Below are positions 7,004 to 16,600 of a stretch of DNA of 64,000 bases, piece by piece. The DNA is taken from assembly GCA_964419335.1 (NCBI GenBank), contig CAYQOX010000019.1, forward strand, positions 14,858 to 78,857, in the 5' to 3' direction. The stretch comes from CAYQOX01 sp964419335. Its GTDB lineage: Bacteria > Hinthialibacterota > Hinthialibacteria > Hinthialibacterales > Hinthialibacteraceae. Below the pieces are notes generated by a model. It was not told the DNA's origin and searched no databases. It saw nothing but the letters and a program-made list of their open reading frames with translations. Both the position numbers and the translations under genes were made by a program. Each line of letters begins with the position of its first letter. Within the stretch, counting starts at the first letter, position 1.

Positions 7004-8941
7004 TCAATATAATGTCCACTCACTCACGCTCGCTGGCTTCGGACCAAGAAGACGTTCGGTGTGATCCAATATGATTGGCGTACGCTGATCAATAAAATTC
7101 CGGGCTAACTGAATTGCGCGTTCCCAATCATCTATTTTCATTCCTCGCCCCCATAGTTCTGCTTCTTTGGGGATCAAGGGACGAATCTCCTCGAGACGTT
7201 GATTTAAGCGTGTATGGACATGAGCCTCATCGAGAGCACCATCATTTAACACCTCAAGAAGATAACGCCAATAATAATTCTTATACTCCGTATTATGAGT
7301 CAGTTTATGGAATATCTCGCCAATCAGATGGTTTATATCCGTAGCATTTTGATAAGTATTTTGGTTGAATTTATATCCTTGAATTCCCGAGCCAAAAGAA
7401 TATTCCACATCCCATAATTGAAACCGCCATTTTGCCCCCGGGTAACGCTCCCGCGCCGCATACCAATTATGATGGGGCCAGTCATAGTTTTGCATCCATA
7501 CATTGAGAATGATATACGAGGTAAAGTTTTCAATATCGAGCCACTCTTGGAGCGTAGCATAATCGTTCGAATTGGAAAAATTCCGTTTGGAATGCACAAA
7601 GCGGGCGAACTCATCCCATGCTTCTTGATTCCCATCGCGAACCTCATATTCACCAATCACATCATAATCGAATCCGCCTTCATGCTGATGGTAAAAATCA
7701 TCTTCCAAACGCTCACATACATTATATAATCCCCACGGTTCCCCGTTCAGATACAGTTCAGCGAAAATACCATCACTCGCCAGTTGCCCCATATCCAAAT
7801 GCAAATCCCGACACACTTGATCGCTCACATAAATCGCAGTTTCACGCTGCATATCTCGGTCGTATCCCCAACTGTCGTTGAATCCAGCCCGTAATACCAA
7901 TTGATTGAATTGTTTCACAGGGTTATCAGGAATCAGGGGATATTTCAAGCGTGTTGGACCGTATTCGGAACGGAAATAAAGGCGAAATGATTTTTTCGGC
8001 GAACGCTTCCGCGAAGCCCCTCCATGAATACGTATTCCACAATTGGCTTGGAGCGCGCGTGCACCATCGCGTGTAAACCATTCAATGGAGCAGGGACGTT
8101 CCCAGGTTGATCCATGTTTGGAAGGGTTCACATAAATACCTTTCGAAGGATCAAAGAGATGTTTATGATCTGTGACAATTGAGAGAATTGGAAGTGGATT
8201 GTCTTCACGAAATAAGTAAGAATGAGTGATCGTCGCACTGGGATGATACCCTTCCCGAAACACGCGTGCACGTATCATGGTAGTATGATCCACAGGAATG
8301 GGCGCGCGATAGACAAGGCTATTGTCATCTGGGGTTGAACTATCAATCGTATAGCGAATCTCACTATCGGGTTCATCCGTGGTTAAAGTAAGTTCAAAAC
8401 TTTCTTCATGGATTCCCCCCTCATGGGAAAATCTTGGGGAAGCAGCAAAACCAAGAACCCCTTTACGATTTGTCTCTCCTGGCGTGGGTTCTGGAAAGTA
8501 GCGCCATTCGGATAGTTTTCCATAGGCGCGGCCATAGGAAACATCTCGCCGCTGTTTAGGAAAGAGCAAGGCGTCGACTTCTTCACCGGAGGAATTGGTT
8601 AAAGCGAGATACTCACCATCACGATCGAGACGAAAGTTGGTGTGATAATATCCTGGATCAAGCAAGTCGAAGCCCGTAGCCCAGATAAGCAGGTAGTCTC
8701 CCCCACTCAGTTCAATGGAAGGTAACTGCCATTTTTGGGGAGCCAAAGGATCATCTGTGAGGTTATAGCCTTTCAGCGAAATGGTTTCGCGTCCAGCATT
8801 CCACAATTCAATCCAGTCTAAGGATCGGCCAAATTCATCTTCTTCGGAGTTCGAAGCGAGAAATTCATTAATCACAAGATTCGCCCAACCACCGGGTACA
8901 AATCCAATCAAAAAAACAAAAAAGACAATCCACCCCTTCAT
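7004..8941 (-). CDS. Exported lamin-tail / CotH-type protein
   Basis: A 645-residue secreted protein with an N-terminal signal peptide (hydrophobic residues 3-20, likely cleavage after GGWA). Next comes a lamin-tail domain (LVINEFLASNSEE, WIELWNAG), then an Ig-like chitobiase-C-type module near residues 170-240 (EIRYTIDSSTPDDNS). The rest is a CotH domain (CGIRIHGGASRKRSPKKSF, NDSWGYDRD, LYLNGEPWGLYNVCERLED, FQLWDVEYSFGSG). CotH proteins are atypical protein kinases first known from Bacillus spore coats. In non-sporulating environmental bacteria they occur in large exported proteins of unknown substrate. The gene stands alone, convergent with the Rrf2 gene and unlinked to spore genes. Confidence 0.9.
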   Translation of the reverse strand: MKGWIVFFVFLIGFVPGGWANLVINEFLASNSEEDEFGRSLDWIELWNAGRETISLKGYNLTDDPLAPQKWQLPSIELSGGDYLLIWATGFDLLDPGYYHTNFRLDRDGEYLALTNSSGEEVDALLFPKQRRDVSYGRAYGKLSEWRYFPEPTPGETNRKGVLGFAASPRFSHEGGIHEESFELTLTTDEPDSEIRYTIDSSTPDDNSLVYRAPIPVDHTTMIRARVFREGYHPSATITHSYLFREDNPLPILSIVTDHKHLFDPSKGIYVNPSKHGSTWERPCSIEWFTRDGARALQANCGIRIHGGASRKRSPKKSFRLYFRSEYGPTRLKYPLIPDNPVKQFNQLVLRAGFNDSWGYDRDMQRETAIYVSDQVCRDLHLDMGQLASDGIFAELYLNGEPWGLYNVCERLEDDFYHQHEGGFDYDVIGEYEVRDGNQEAWDEFARFVHSKRNFSNSNDYATLQEWLDIENFTSYIILNVWMQNYDWPHHNWYAARERYPGAKWRFQLWDVEYSFGSGIQGYKFNQNTYQNATDINHLIGEIFHKLTHNTEYKNYYWRYLLEVLNDGALDEAHVHTRLNQRLEEIRPLIPKEAELWGRGMKIDDWERAIQLARNFIDQRTPIILDHTERLLGPKPASVSEWTLY

Positions 8942-9018
8942 TCTCTATTCCTTCTTTATTAACTCACTATGCAACTAACAATATCATGACACACCATAAA
9001 ATGTCATGAAGGTAGAAA

Positions 9019-9051
9019 AAAGCGCCGGTTCTCCTTCAGACTCGGCGCTTT
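9019..9051 (-). terminator. Terminator after the YdjC-type gene
   Basis: The minus strand forms AAAGCGCCG ... CGGCGCTTT (9-bp stem, 15-base loop) followed by a T-run, 27 bases past the stop codon at 9078. Confidence 0.85.
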
Positions 9052-9077
9052 AAATGGCTCGTCTAACAATTTGTTTA

Positions 9078-10172
9078 TCACTTGGATCGTTGATCCCACG
9101 CTTTTTTCAACTCTTTCCAGCCAATAAGTTTCACCCCTGCCTCCTCGATAAACTCGCCCATCGCGGGGTCGGTAAAAATACGATACTCCTTATCTCTTCG
9201 CTCATGGGTACCAGTAATAGCGCGTGATTCTGGGGTTAACTTGTTGGGATGGAGAATGATCAGATGAACGCCAGGTTTTAATCCTGCGATTAAATCGCGG
9301 TAGGCTTGTTCCAGTTGATCCAGCGGAACATCTTCCACTTCCGGTAAACTATCTAACAAGGGCCATCCCCGTTCTTTCAACGTTTGGGANNNNNNNNNNN
9401 NNNNNNNNNNNNNNNNNNNNNNNNNNNNNNNNNNNNNNNNNNNNNNNNNNNNNNNNNNNNNNNNNNNNNNNNNNNNNNNNNNNNNNNNNTCTAACAAGGG
9501 CCATCCCCGTTCTTTCAACGTTTGGGAAAGTTGAAAAAATGGCTCTTTATCTACAGGGTATTGTTCCAAGAATTCTTCTGTGGCATTGAAGAACATGAAG
9601 GGGATATCGTATTCCTCGGCCAGGCGAATCATCATTTGTAAATACTCTGGATTGTAGTACAGAGTCCCCACATGCGAATCCAAGTGGGTAGGTTGGATGC
9701 TATGATCCAAGGCAAACTCGATTTGAGCCCGCACTTCTTTCTCTACCTCTTCCACTGAAGCCGATCCATAAACTCCACGCACTTCATGAAAAAGGTAGCC
9801 TTCGTCATCCAGCAAGCCCGGGACTTCATGCTTCGAAGCAATCGCTCCCCAGCGATAATGTTTCCATTCCGAGGTAAGAGTCAAATGTATTCCCAGATCA
9901 GCCTCGGGGTTGTTCTTCGCGTACTCTGCCGCTTCCATAAACCAAGGGCAGGGTACCATGATACTTGCCGAGGTAACGATTCCTTGATCCAAGGCCTCCA
10001 TACAGGCTTGGTTGGCCGAATGACACATCCCCATATCATCGGCATGGATGATTAACAAAACATCGTCTTTTTCATAGCCTAATTTTTCCATTAATGTTTC
10101 TGAGACACCTTGTTGGACAAAAAGCATACTCATCGTAACCCAAAGCAAAAGTTGATAAACTGAATAGTTCAT
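9078..10172 (-). CDS. Exported YdjC/ChbG/HpnK-family carbohydrate deacetylase, interrupted by an assembly gap
   Basis: The product has a signal peptide (hydrophobic residues 5-22) and the YdjC fold motifs: LLIIHADDMGMC for the metal-binding Asp pair, DLGIHLTLTSEW for the second metal site, and PTHLDSHVG with a catalytic histidine. Members deacetylate chitooligosaccharides or related N-acetyl sugars. One hundred Ns at 9390-9489 sit inside the frame, and the 38 bases on either side are identical. The gap is therefore a scaffolding artefact and the real gene should be 138 bases (46 codons) shorter, about 318 residues. The frame stays open on both sides, so the gene is most likely intact. Confidence 0.88.
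   Translation of the reverse strand: MNYSVYQLLLWVTMSMLFVQQGVSETLMEKLGYEKDDVLLIIHADDMGMCHSANQACMEALDQGIVTSASIMVPCPWFMEAAEYAKNNPEADLGIHLTLTSEWKHYRWGAIASKHEVPGLLDDEGYLFHEVRGVYGSASVEEVEKEVRAQIEFALDHSIQPTHLDSHVGTLYYNPEYLQMMIRLAEEYDIPFMFFNATEEFLEQYPVDKEPFFQLSQTLKERGWPLLXXXXXXXXXXXXXXXXXXXXXXXXXXXXXXXXXXSQTLKERGWPLLDSLPEVEDVPLDQLEQAYRDLIAGLKPGVHLIILHPNKLTPESRAITGTHERRDKEYRIFTDPAMGEFIEEAGVKLIGWKELKKAWDQRSK
9352..9527. other. Assembly gap (100 N) with duplicated 38-bp contig ends
   Basis: Positions 9352-9389 and 9490-9527 carry the same 38 bases, separated by exactly 100 Ns. This is the signature of two contigs that overlap but were joined as a scaffold. Removing the Ns and one copy keeps the reading frame. 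Confidence 0.95.
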
Positions 10173-10288
10173 AGCATTCCTCGCGAAATATAGTTTGAGA
10201 TTTTACTTTATCACAATAAATCACAAACTCCAATCATAGAAATCAACGCAAGCGGGATCCACAAAATAAGAAGAATAAAATAAAAGGA

Positions 10289-10855
10289 TTACTCGTACAA
10301 GTGAATCTGCTGTCCTGAGGGAACTTCCCGGAAAAATCCACCTAAACTAATCAAGCCATTTGAGACGTCATAGGGAGGACCACCGCGCACCCCGGCTGGC
10401 CCCCATCCATCGACGAGGCCTCCATTGCGGTTTTCGAACAAGGCATCACGAATCACCCTATGCCCACGGACTCCGCTATGCGGCCACCAATCGGTGTGGG
10501 TACGCCATGGTATCCAATGATAATAAGTAAAAGAAGCTGAAAAACCCTCTGCTCCGGATTGAACTTTCGCAGAATCTTGGAAGCGATCTTTCAAGAAGGA
10601 ATTGAGGTAGGGGACAGGTGTGGTTAAAGGGAATTGCTGCCCAAAGCCATCACGATGGGCATGATAGGAATTATTATCGAGATGATATTGCAGCATTGCA
10701 TTAACCATAACGCGCAAATCACTTTGGGTCCCGGCGATTTTTGCGCGCAGTTGGGCATTGAGGAAATTGGGAACGGCGATGGCCGCCAAAATTCCAATAA
10801 TAGCGACGACAATCAAGAGTTCAATCAATGTGAAAGCATGACGACGACTTTCCAT
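10289..10855 (-). CDS. Prepilin-type N-terminal cleavage/methylation domain protein
   Basis: About 188 residues from the ATG at 10855 (GGGGG lies upstream). The N-terminus is a classic class-III-like prepilin signal: a short basic leader ending before FTLIELLIVVAIIGILAAIA, with the conserved Glu at position 5 of the mature protein, followed by a GspG-like alpha-1 helix (PNFLNAQLRAKI). The globular part is aromatic-rich and unlike GspG. Such single pseudopilins are abundant in PVC and related phyla without being next to secretion genes. A second, related prepilin lies at 12440, so the pair may be paralogues around the DUF3179 gene. Substrate and assembly machine are unknown. Confidence 0.88.
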   Translation of the reverse strand: MESRRHAFTLIELLIVVAIIGILAAIAVPNFLNAQLRAKIAGTQSDLRVMVNAMLQYHLDNNSYHAHRDGFGQQFPLTTPVPYLNSFLKDRFQDSAKVQSGAEGFSASFTYYHWIPWRTHTDWWPHSGVRGHRVIRDALFENRNGGLVDGWGPAGVRGGPPYDVSNGLISLGGFFREVPSGQQIHLYE

Positions 10856-11322
10856 AGATACCCCCAAAGGCTACTTAAATTCAATGTTATCGAAATAGAT
10901 TTAATTAGTCATTTACTATTAGAGCAAAATATTTCTTTTATTGGAAGAGAACCATTCAAAAAATTAAATTTTTATCAGGTCTAGATGGTTCATTCAAAGT
11001 AAGGGGAAAGGTGATATAGGAATGAATGGATAACTGATTGAAAAAATTTGAGTAATGACTAAGCGGAAAACATTTCATGCTTCTGAGTACAGCAAAGAAA
11101 GATTCAACAATCATTGGGAATTTGATTTTTTTGTTGATAAAGTTTTGTGATTTAGTCAACTTTATGGATACAATCAAAACGATAGTCAACATGACGATCC
11201 AATAAGTTAGCATGCGCGCATCATACTTCTATTGAGATCATGTGGTTCCAGTGTATCTGAGAACCAGACAGATTGAACTTAAGCCAACGTATAGAAATCT
11301 TGAAATGGAGGACAGTATCTCA
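10856..11322. other. Intergenic region between prepilin and DUF3179 genes
   Basis: AT-rich divergent spacer of 467 bases. A minus-strand open frame at 10956-11213 (85 codons, hydrophobic start) has no ribosome-binding site or recognisable domain and is probably not a gene. Promoters for both neighbouring genes should lie here; no clear boxes were assigned. Confidence 0.5.
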
Positions 11323-12435
11323 ATGATGTTTCCTTACCGTGTTGTTATGTTCGCGCTGCTAATTGTGCATTTCTTTCCGATAACCATTTGGGGGCAACCC
11401 CAAGATTGCCTAGTGCCTTGTAATGAAATCGTTCGTGGAGCTGGGAAAGACAGCATTCCCGCTATCTCCGATCCAGAAAAGCTCTCGGCAAATGCCGCTG
11501 CGTGGGTTGATGATCAGGATATAGTGCTTGGGGTAGTGAGAAATGGTGAAGCATGTGCCTACCCCTTGAGTATTCTTTACTGGCACGAAATCGTAAACGA
11601 TACCGTTGGAGGTGAGCGAAGCATCATCTCCTATTGCCCGCTCACTGGAACGGGAATGCACTTTGATGGAGAGCTGGACAATCAGAGCATAGATTTTGGC
11701 GTATCCGGCTTTTTATGGAACAGCAACCTGATTATGTACAACCGTTCCCAACCCGAATCGCTTTGGAGCCAAATGAAGGCTCAAGCGATCTCCGGTCCCC
11801 ATAAGGAACAAAAACTAACCCAGCTTCCAATCACCGAAACCACATGGAAAACGTGGAAAACCATGCATCCCAAAACTAAAGTGCAATCCAATAGAACTGG
11901 TTTTGTTCGTGATTATTCCCGATATCCTTATGGTGATTATGAGAAATTACACGAACCGCCCTACTCATGGACGATGAATATGCAAAAATACCTCGACTCA
12001 ACCCTCCCGCACAAGCTTCGGGTTCTAGGATTAATCGGACAAGAAAACACCATTGTCTATCCATTTGATATTCTTGCTGATCATCAGGTGGTCAATCATT
12101 TCTTCGAAAATGAAGCGTTGCTTGTAGTGCACGATCCCGAATCACGCATGGCTATGGCCTATGAACGTGTTTTAGAGGACGGAACGATGCTGACTTTCTC
12201 TAAATATGAAAAAGCCTCTATAGCACCGTTCGCTTTGATGGATGATCAAACAGGATCGACCTGGAATCTCATGGGCGAAGCGATCGAAGGTTCGTTAGAA
12301 GGGACTCAACTCAATCAACGTGCCGATGGAATCGTCGCCTTTTGGTTTGCCTGGGCAGCCTTTCATCCTGATCCTCTCATTTACGACGGAACCTCCAAGG
12401 TCAAACAATGGAAAGAATATCAAATCAAGGAATGA
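11323..12435 (+). CDS. DUF3179 domain-containing exported protein
   Basis: About 371 residues from the ATG at 11323. GGAGG lies 11 bases upstream, and the first 22 residues form a signal peptide ending near IWGQ. The body shows the DUF3179 pattern: SIPAISDPEKL, AYPLSILYWHEIVNDTVGG, SYCPLTGTGMHFD, FGVSGFLWNSNLIMYNR, ESLWSQM, then TGFVRDYSRYPYGDY. The Cys in SYCPLTG is invariant in the family. The biochemical role is unknown. The gene is followed after four bases by a prepilin gene, so the two are probably co-transcribed. Two upstream in-frame starts exist but would spoil the signal peptide. Confidence 0.88.
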   Translation: MMFPYRVVMFALLIVHFFPITIWGQPQDCLVPCNEIVRGAGKDSIPAISDPEKLSANAAAWVDDQDIVLGVVRNGEACAYPLSILYWHEIVNDTVGGERSIISYCPLTGTGMHFDGELDNQSIDFGVSGFLWNSNLIMYNRSQPESLWSQMKAQAISGPHKEQKLTQLPITETTWKTWKTMHPKTKVQSNRTGFVRDYSRYPYGDYEKLHEPPYSWTMNMQKYLDSTLPHKLRVLGLIGQENTIVYPFDILADHQVVNHFFENEALLVVHDPESRMAMAYERVLEDGTMLTFSKYEKASIAPFALMDDQTGSTWNLMGEAIEGSLEGTQLNQRADGIVAFWFAWAAFHPDPLIYDGTSKVKQWKEYQIKE

Positions 12436-12439
12436 GTAA

Positions 12440-13039
12440 ATGATGAAATCAGAAGGTGGTTTCACTCTGATTGAATTACTCATTGTGGTGGCAATCATCG
12501 GGATTTTGGCGGTTATCGCGGTACCCAACTTCACAAATGCGCAACTACGCGCCAAAGTGGCGAGAGTGCATTCAGAGTTCAAATCTCTAGAAAAGGGATT
12601 TATGAGCTACCGTTTGGATAATAATAAGCTTCCGCCCATGAGCGATTACGGTATCGACTTACGCCATTATCGAGTGCCTTCGTATTTAACCACGCCAACC
12701 CCATTTTTATCTTCGCTGCCCTTTGATCCTTTTCAAGGCGAAGAAGATCCGTTTGGCTTAATCGAGGACACGAGTTTACATCCACGTTATCGCTACCATG
12801 ACATCGTCCAACTGCTGAAGGACAATGACGTAGTCGATATCCCCGTAACCCAAGCCGATCTGGATGTTTTCGGAGAATGGCGTTTGCTTTCTGTGGGACC
12901 GGATCAACAATACCAGGGCTACACCCGCTATCACACATCCAATGGCATCGTAAGCCGCGGGGACATTTACCTGACTGCGAGCGGGCCTGCTGACTCATTA
13001 CCGAAAGATGAGCGGATTGGCTCAGGAACGTTTCGCTGA
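12440..13039 (+). CDS. Prepilin-type N-terminal cleavage/methylation domain protein
   Basis: A 199-residue protein starting four bases after the DUF3179 gene. The leader MMKSEGG precedes FTLIELLIVVAIIGILAVIA, with Glu5 present, and PNFTNAQLRAKV continues the helix. The opening 40 residues closely resemble the prepilin at 10289-10855; the rest is different and rich in Asp/Pro. Towards the C-terminus GEWRLLSVGPDQQY is a phrase seen in GspG-like proteins of Planctomycete-type genomes. AAGGA upstream is a fair ribosome-binding site. Probable pseudopilin whose assembly system lies outside the window. Confidence 0.88.
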   Translation: MMKSEGGFTLIELLIVVAIIGILAVIAVPNFTNAQLRAKVARVHSEFKSLEKGFMSYRLDNNKLPPMSDYGIDLRHYRVPSYLTTPTPFLSSLPFDPFQGEEDPFGLIEDTSLHPRYRYHDIVQLLKDNDVVDIPVTQADLDVFGEWRLLSVGPDQQYQGYTRYHTSNGIVSRGDIYLTASGPADSLPKDERIGSGTFR

Positions 13040-13063
13040 CGAAAAGTATACAAGTAAGTTATC

Positions 13064-13086
13064 TTCCACACGTAAACCGTGTGGAA
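13064..13086. terminator. Strong hairpin after the DUF3179-prepilin operon
   Basis: TTCCACACG and CGTGTGGAA form a perfect 9-bp stem with a 5-base loop, 24 bases past the stop codon. It lacks a clean T-run, so it may be a weak terminator or an mRNA 3'-end stabiliser. Confidence 0.5.
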
Positions 13087-13139
13087 TGGAGTCAACTCGA
13101 AAAAGAGGGGAAGAAGAATAGCCTACAGCCTCGTTCTTC

Positions 13140-13454
13140 TTAGAGTTTTTTCCATTCTTGATTCATCTTCCTCTCTTCTTCTATGATTTCATCCATAAAA
13201 GAAGAATTACTTAATTCGATTAAAAATTCCGCCACCTCTTCGTTGGTTTCGAATGCAGGGGTCTCTTCGCCAAGGTCATAACACCGCCGAAATTCACCAT
13301 CGATTTGAAGGAACAAATATTGAGGATATTCTTTGTCCATAATGAGAGAAATCACGCTATCTTTTGTCGTGCAATCTATGACGCATGGGTTATGTAACAT
13401 GAGATAAATCCCTTTGTCGTTTGGGAAGGAAGAATAGTGAAATTCTTCATTCAT
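13140..13454 (-). CDS. Small acidic hypothetical protein
   Basis: A protein of about 104 residues from the ATG at 13454, which has GAGG six bases upstream. A GTG at 13466 is the alternative. The sequence is acidic, has no membrane segment, and carries short beta-type patches (GIYLMLHN, YPQYLFLQIDGEFRRCYD) with a helical acidic C-terminus. Three cysteines (residues near 24, 28 and 58) are scattered. I do not recognise the family. It lies after the metH terminator and is probably a separate transcript. Confidence 0.62.
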   Translation of the reverse strand: MNEEFHYSSFPNDKGIYLMLHNPCVIDCTTKDSVISLIMDKEYPQYLFLQIDGEFRRCYDLGEETPAFETNEEVAEFLIELSNSSFMDEIIEEERKMNQEWKKL

Positions 13455-13537
13455 AATGATCCTCACGGTCTGTAATTTTCATTCTTTTCCTACTATTCAT
13501 TTTGAAGGATAATTATCATTTTGCAAACAGGAAATTA

Positions 13538-13564
13538 AAAAGGCGGTAAACAAACCGCCTTTTC
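13538..13564. terminator. Bidirectional terminator downstream of metH
   Basis: AAAGGCGGT and ACCGCCTTT form a stem with a short loop, followed by a T-run on both strands. On the minus strand it lies about 55 bases past the metH stop codon. Confidence 0.85.
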
Positions 13565-13617
13565 TGAGCCTCTTTTGATGAATTCTTTCCAGGGTTTAGG
13601 AAATTAGAATGTATGGT

Positions 13618-16600
13618 TTACGCGGTTGCCTTGTCCAATTTCGTCTGTTGTTCAAACTTTTTATAATCTTCATCGGAGATATTGAAATACCGCGCTTGCG
13701 GATGATGAAAGACTAAAGCGGAGACCGAGGCTTCGGGCTCCATCATGTAGCCCTCGGTTAATTGTACACCAATTGCGTTTTCCACATCGAGCAAATTGAA
13801 GAGAACCGTCTGATCTTCCATACGAGGACAAGCCGGATAACCAAAACTAACGCGAATACCCCGATATTTCGCATGGAACTTATCCTTCGTCGTTAAGTCC
13901 GGGGAATCAGGAATCCCCCACATGGTTCGGATCTTTTCATGCAATAGTTCTGCAAACGCTTCCGCACTTTCAATGGCGATCGCCTGAATCATGTGATTTT
14001 TGAGAAACTCGCCATCCTTTCTGTATTTATCCAGCCATGGGTAAAGTTCCTGGTCAGCCGTAGTGGTCACGAACATACATACGTGATCATTATCAGGCGC
14101 TACAAAATCGCTGAGACAGAAGCGATTGCCTTCCAACTGGCGAGGGAACGTAATGTGATCAAGTTCTTTTTGCCGTGAAGAGTCGTAAAACAGAATCGTG
14201 TCATTTTGGGGTTTCGCAGGGAAGAATTGATACACCGCGCGGGGGGTGAGAATTCTTTTCTCGATAATCTCATCCTGCATCTCGCGCACTTGTTTGTTCA
14301 ATTCGACCGCTTTAGCATCGCCACTTTCTAGCATGCGATCCACATTCCCGCGTAAGCCAAGATGTTTCCCTAACAACATTTGATTGTTGAGATAGAGAAA
14401 GATTTCTTCGAGCGAGAACGTTTTAAGCACATGCTTTTTCAAATCCGGTGGTGTGGGGGGGTGAAAATTATGGGTCACTTCCACCGTCTTTTGTTTTTTA
14501 CGTTTTTCTCCAGAAGGATCTTTCTTTTGGGCAGTCACCTCGAGTTTTTTTTGATCTTCCTCGATCCATTCCAGTAACGCTTGACGTTTATCTTCATCAA
14601 TTAATTGATTGGCAAGTTCTAAACCGGTCATCGCATCTTTGGAATATACCACCATCCCTTCGTATTCCGGCGCGATTTTCATGCGGGTAAATCGATTCGA
14701 CAGCGCTGCCCCCCCTACAAGAATAGGTACATCAATACCCGCAGATTTCAAATCATGTGCGGTCGTGACCATTTGTTGGGCGGATTTAACCAGTAAGCCA
14801 CTGAGGCCAATCATATCGGCGTTGTGTTCTTTTTGAGCCTTAATCAGTTCTTCCGGCGGGATCTTGATACCCAGGTTGATGATTTCATATCCATTATTGG
14901 AGAGGATGATTTCGACTAAGTTCTTACCAATATCATGAACATCGCCTTTTACCGTGGCGAGCAGCATCTTTCCTTTAGTTTGAATATCCCCCTTATCCAT
15001 GAACTTTTCCAAATGGGCTACGGCGGTTTTCATGACTTCTGCGCTCTGCAGCACTTCCGCCACAATCAATTCATTATTGCCAAAGAGTTTCCCGACCTCG
15101 TCCATTCCTTCCATCAAAGGACCATTAATCACTTCTAAGGGTTTATATTTTTTGAGCGCCTCATCAAGATCCTCACTCAAACCTTCCTTACTTCCTTCAA
15201 CGATCGCGTCGGCCAATCGCTCTTCCACACTGCGGTTTTCTTTCGGTTTTTTGGCAGTCTTGACTTTCTTCTCTTTATAGAATGCAGCGAAGGTGGCAAT
15301 GGGATCCTCGCCGCGATTGAACAATAAATCGTCGGCCATTTTCTTTTCTTCATCGGGAATGCTAGCATAACGCTCCAGTTTTTCTGGATTCACAATCGCC
15401 ATATCGAGACCCGCTTTGGTGCAATGATAGAGAAACGTTGCATTGAGGATTTCTCGTCCAGCGGGAGGCAAGCCAAAGGAGACGTTACTGATTCCTAGGA
15501 CGGTTAAAGTTTCGGGCAGTTCCTTTTTGATCAGTTCAATGCCTTTGATGGTTTCTTCAGCGGAACCAATATAATGCTCGTCGCCGGTTGCACAAGGAAA
15601 GACAAGCGGGTCATAGATGATATTCTCCGGGCGAACCCCGTATTGATTGACCAGTAAATCGTACGAACGTTTCGCGATTTCCAATTTGCGCTCTCTGGTG
15701 ATGGCCATGCCTGACTTAGGATCTTCATCGATACATCCCACGACAAGCGCGGCACCGTATTTCTTCGCGAGAGGGACAATCTGCTGAAAGCGTTCTTCCC
15801 CATCTTCCAAGTTGATGGAATTGATTATGCTTTTGCCTTGACAGAATTGCAAAGCCGTTTCGAGTACATCCGGATCGGTGGTATCGAGCATGATCGGGGC
15901 TTTGATTTTTTGGATCAGATAGGAGAGGAATTTTTCTATATCCTCTTTTTCCTCGCGATCGGGATTTGCAAGGCAAACATCCACAATTTGCGCCCCGTTA
16001 CGAACTTGTTTGCGCCCAATTTCGGAGGCTTCTTCGTATTTTTCTTCGACAATCAAGCGTTTAAACTTGCGGCTGCCAATGACATTCGTGCGTTCCCCCA
16101 CGATGGCGGGGCGATTTTCGGGTTTCAATTCGAAATAATCGATACCAGACACATGCCAACGTTTTTTCTTTTGGGGGATGCGCGGCTTTTTGCCTTGCAC
16201 CATCCGTGCGATGGATGCAATATATTCAGGCGTCGTCCCGCAGCAGCCACCGAGGATATTCACCCAACCGTTATTTACAAATTTTTCTAATACGGCAACC
16301 ACTGATTCGGGGGTTTCATTGTAGTTCCCTTCTTCATCTGGCAACCCCGCGTTGGGAATACAGCTGATATAACATTCCGCAATTTCGGACAAAGAACGAA
16401 GGTGATCTGTCATGAATTGAGGACCTGTGGCACAATTTAATCCGATGGAAAGCAAATCGGCGTGTTCGAGGGAAGTATAAAAGGCTTCGGCGCCCTGTCC
16501 TGCCAGCATCGTACCCATGGGTTCGATAGTTCCACTAACCATGAGAGGCAGATCAGCATTAAGTTCTTTTCGGGCGTTATGAATGGCAATGATTCCGGCT

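Noticed and set aside
9352..9527. Tandem repeat in the YdjC-type gene
   Set aside because: Identical contig ends around exactly 100 Ns are an assembly artefact.
10956..11213. 85-codon minus-strand frame with hydrophobic N-terminus
   Set aside because: No ribosome-binding site, no domain, and placed in a divergent promoter region.
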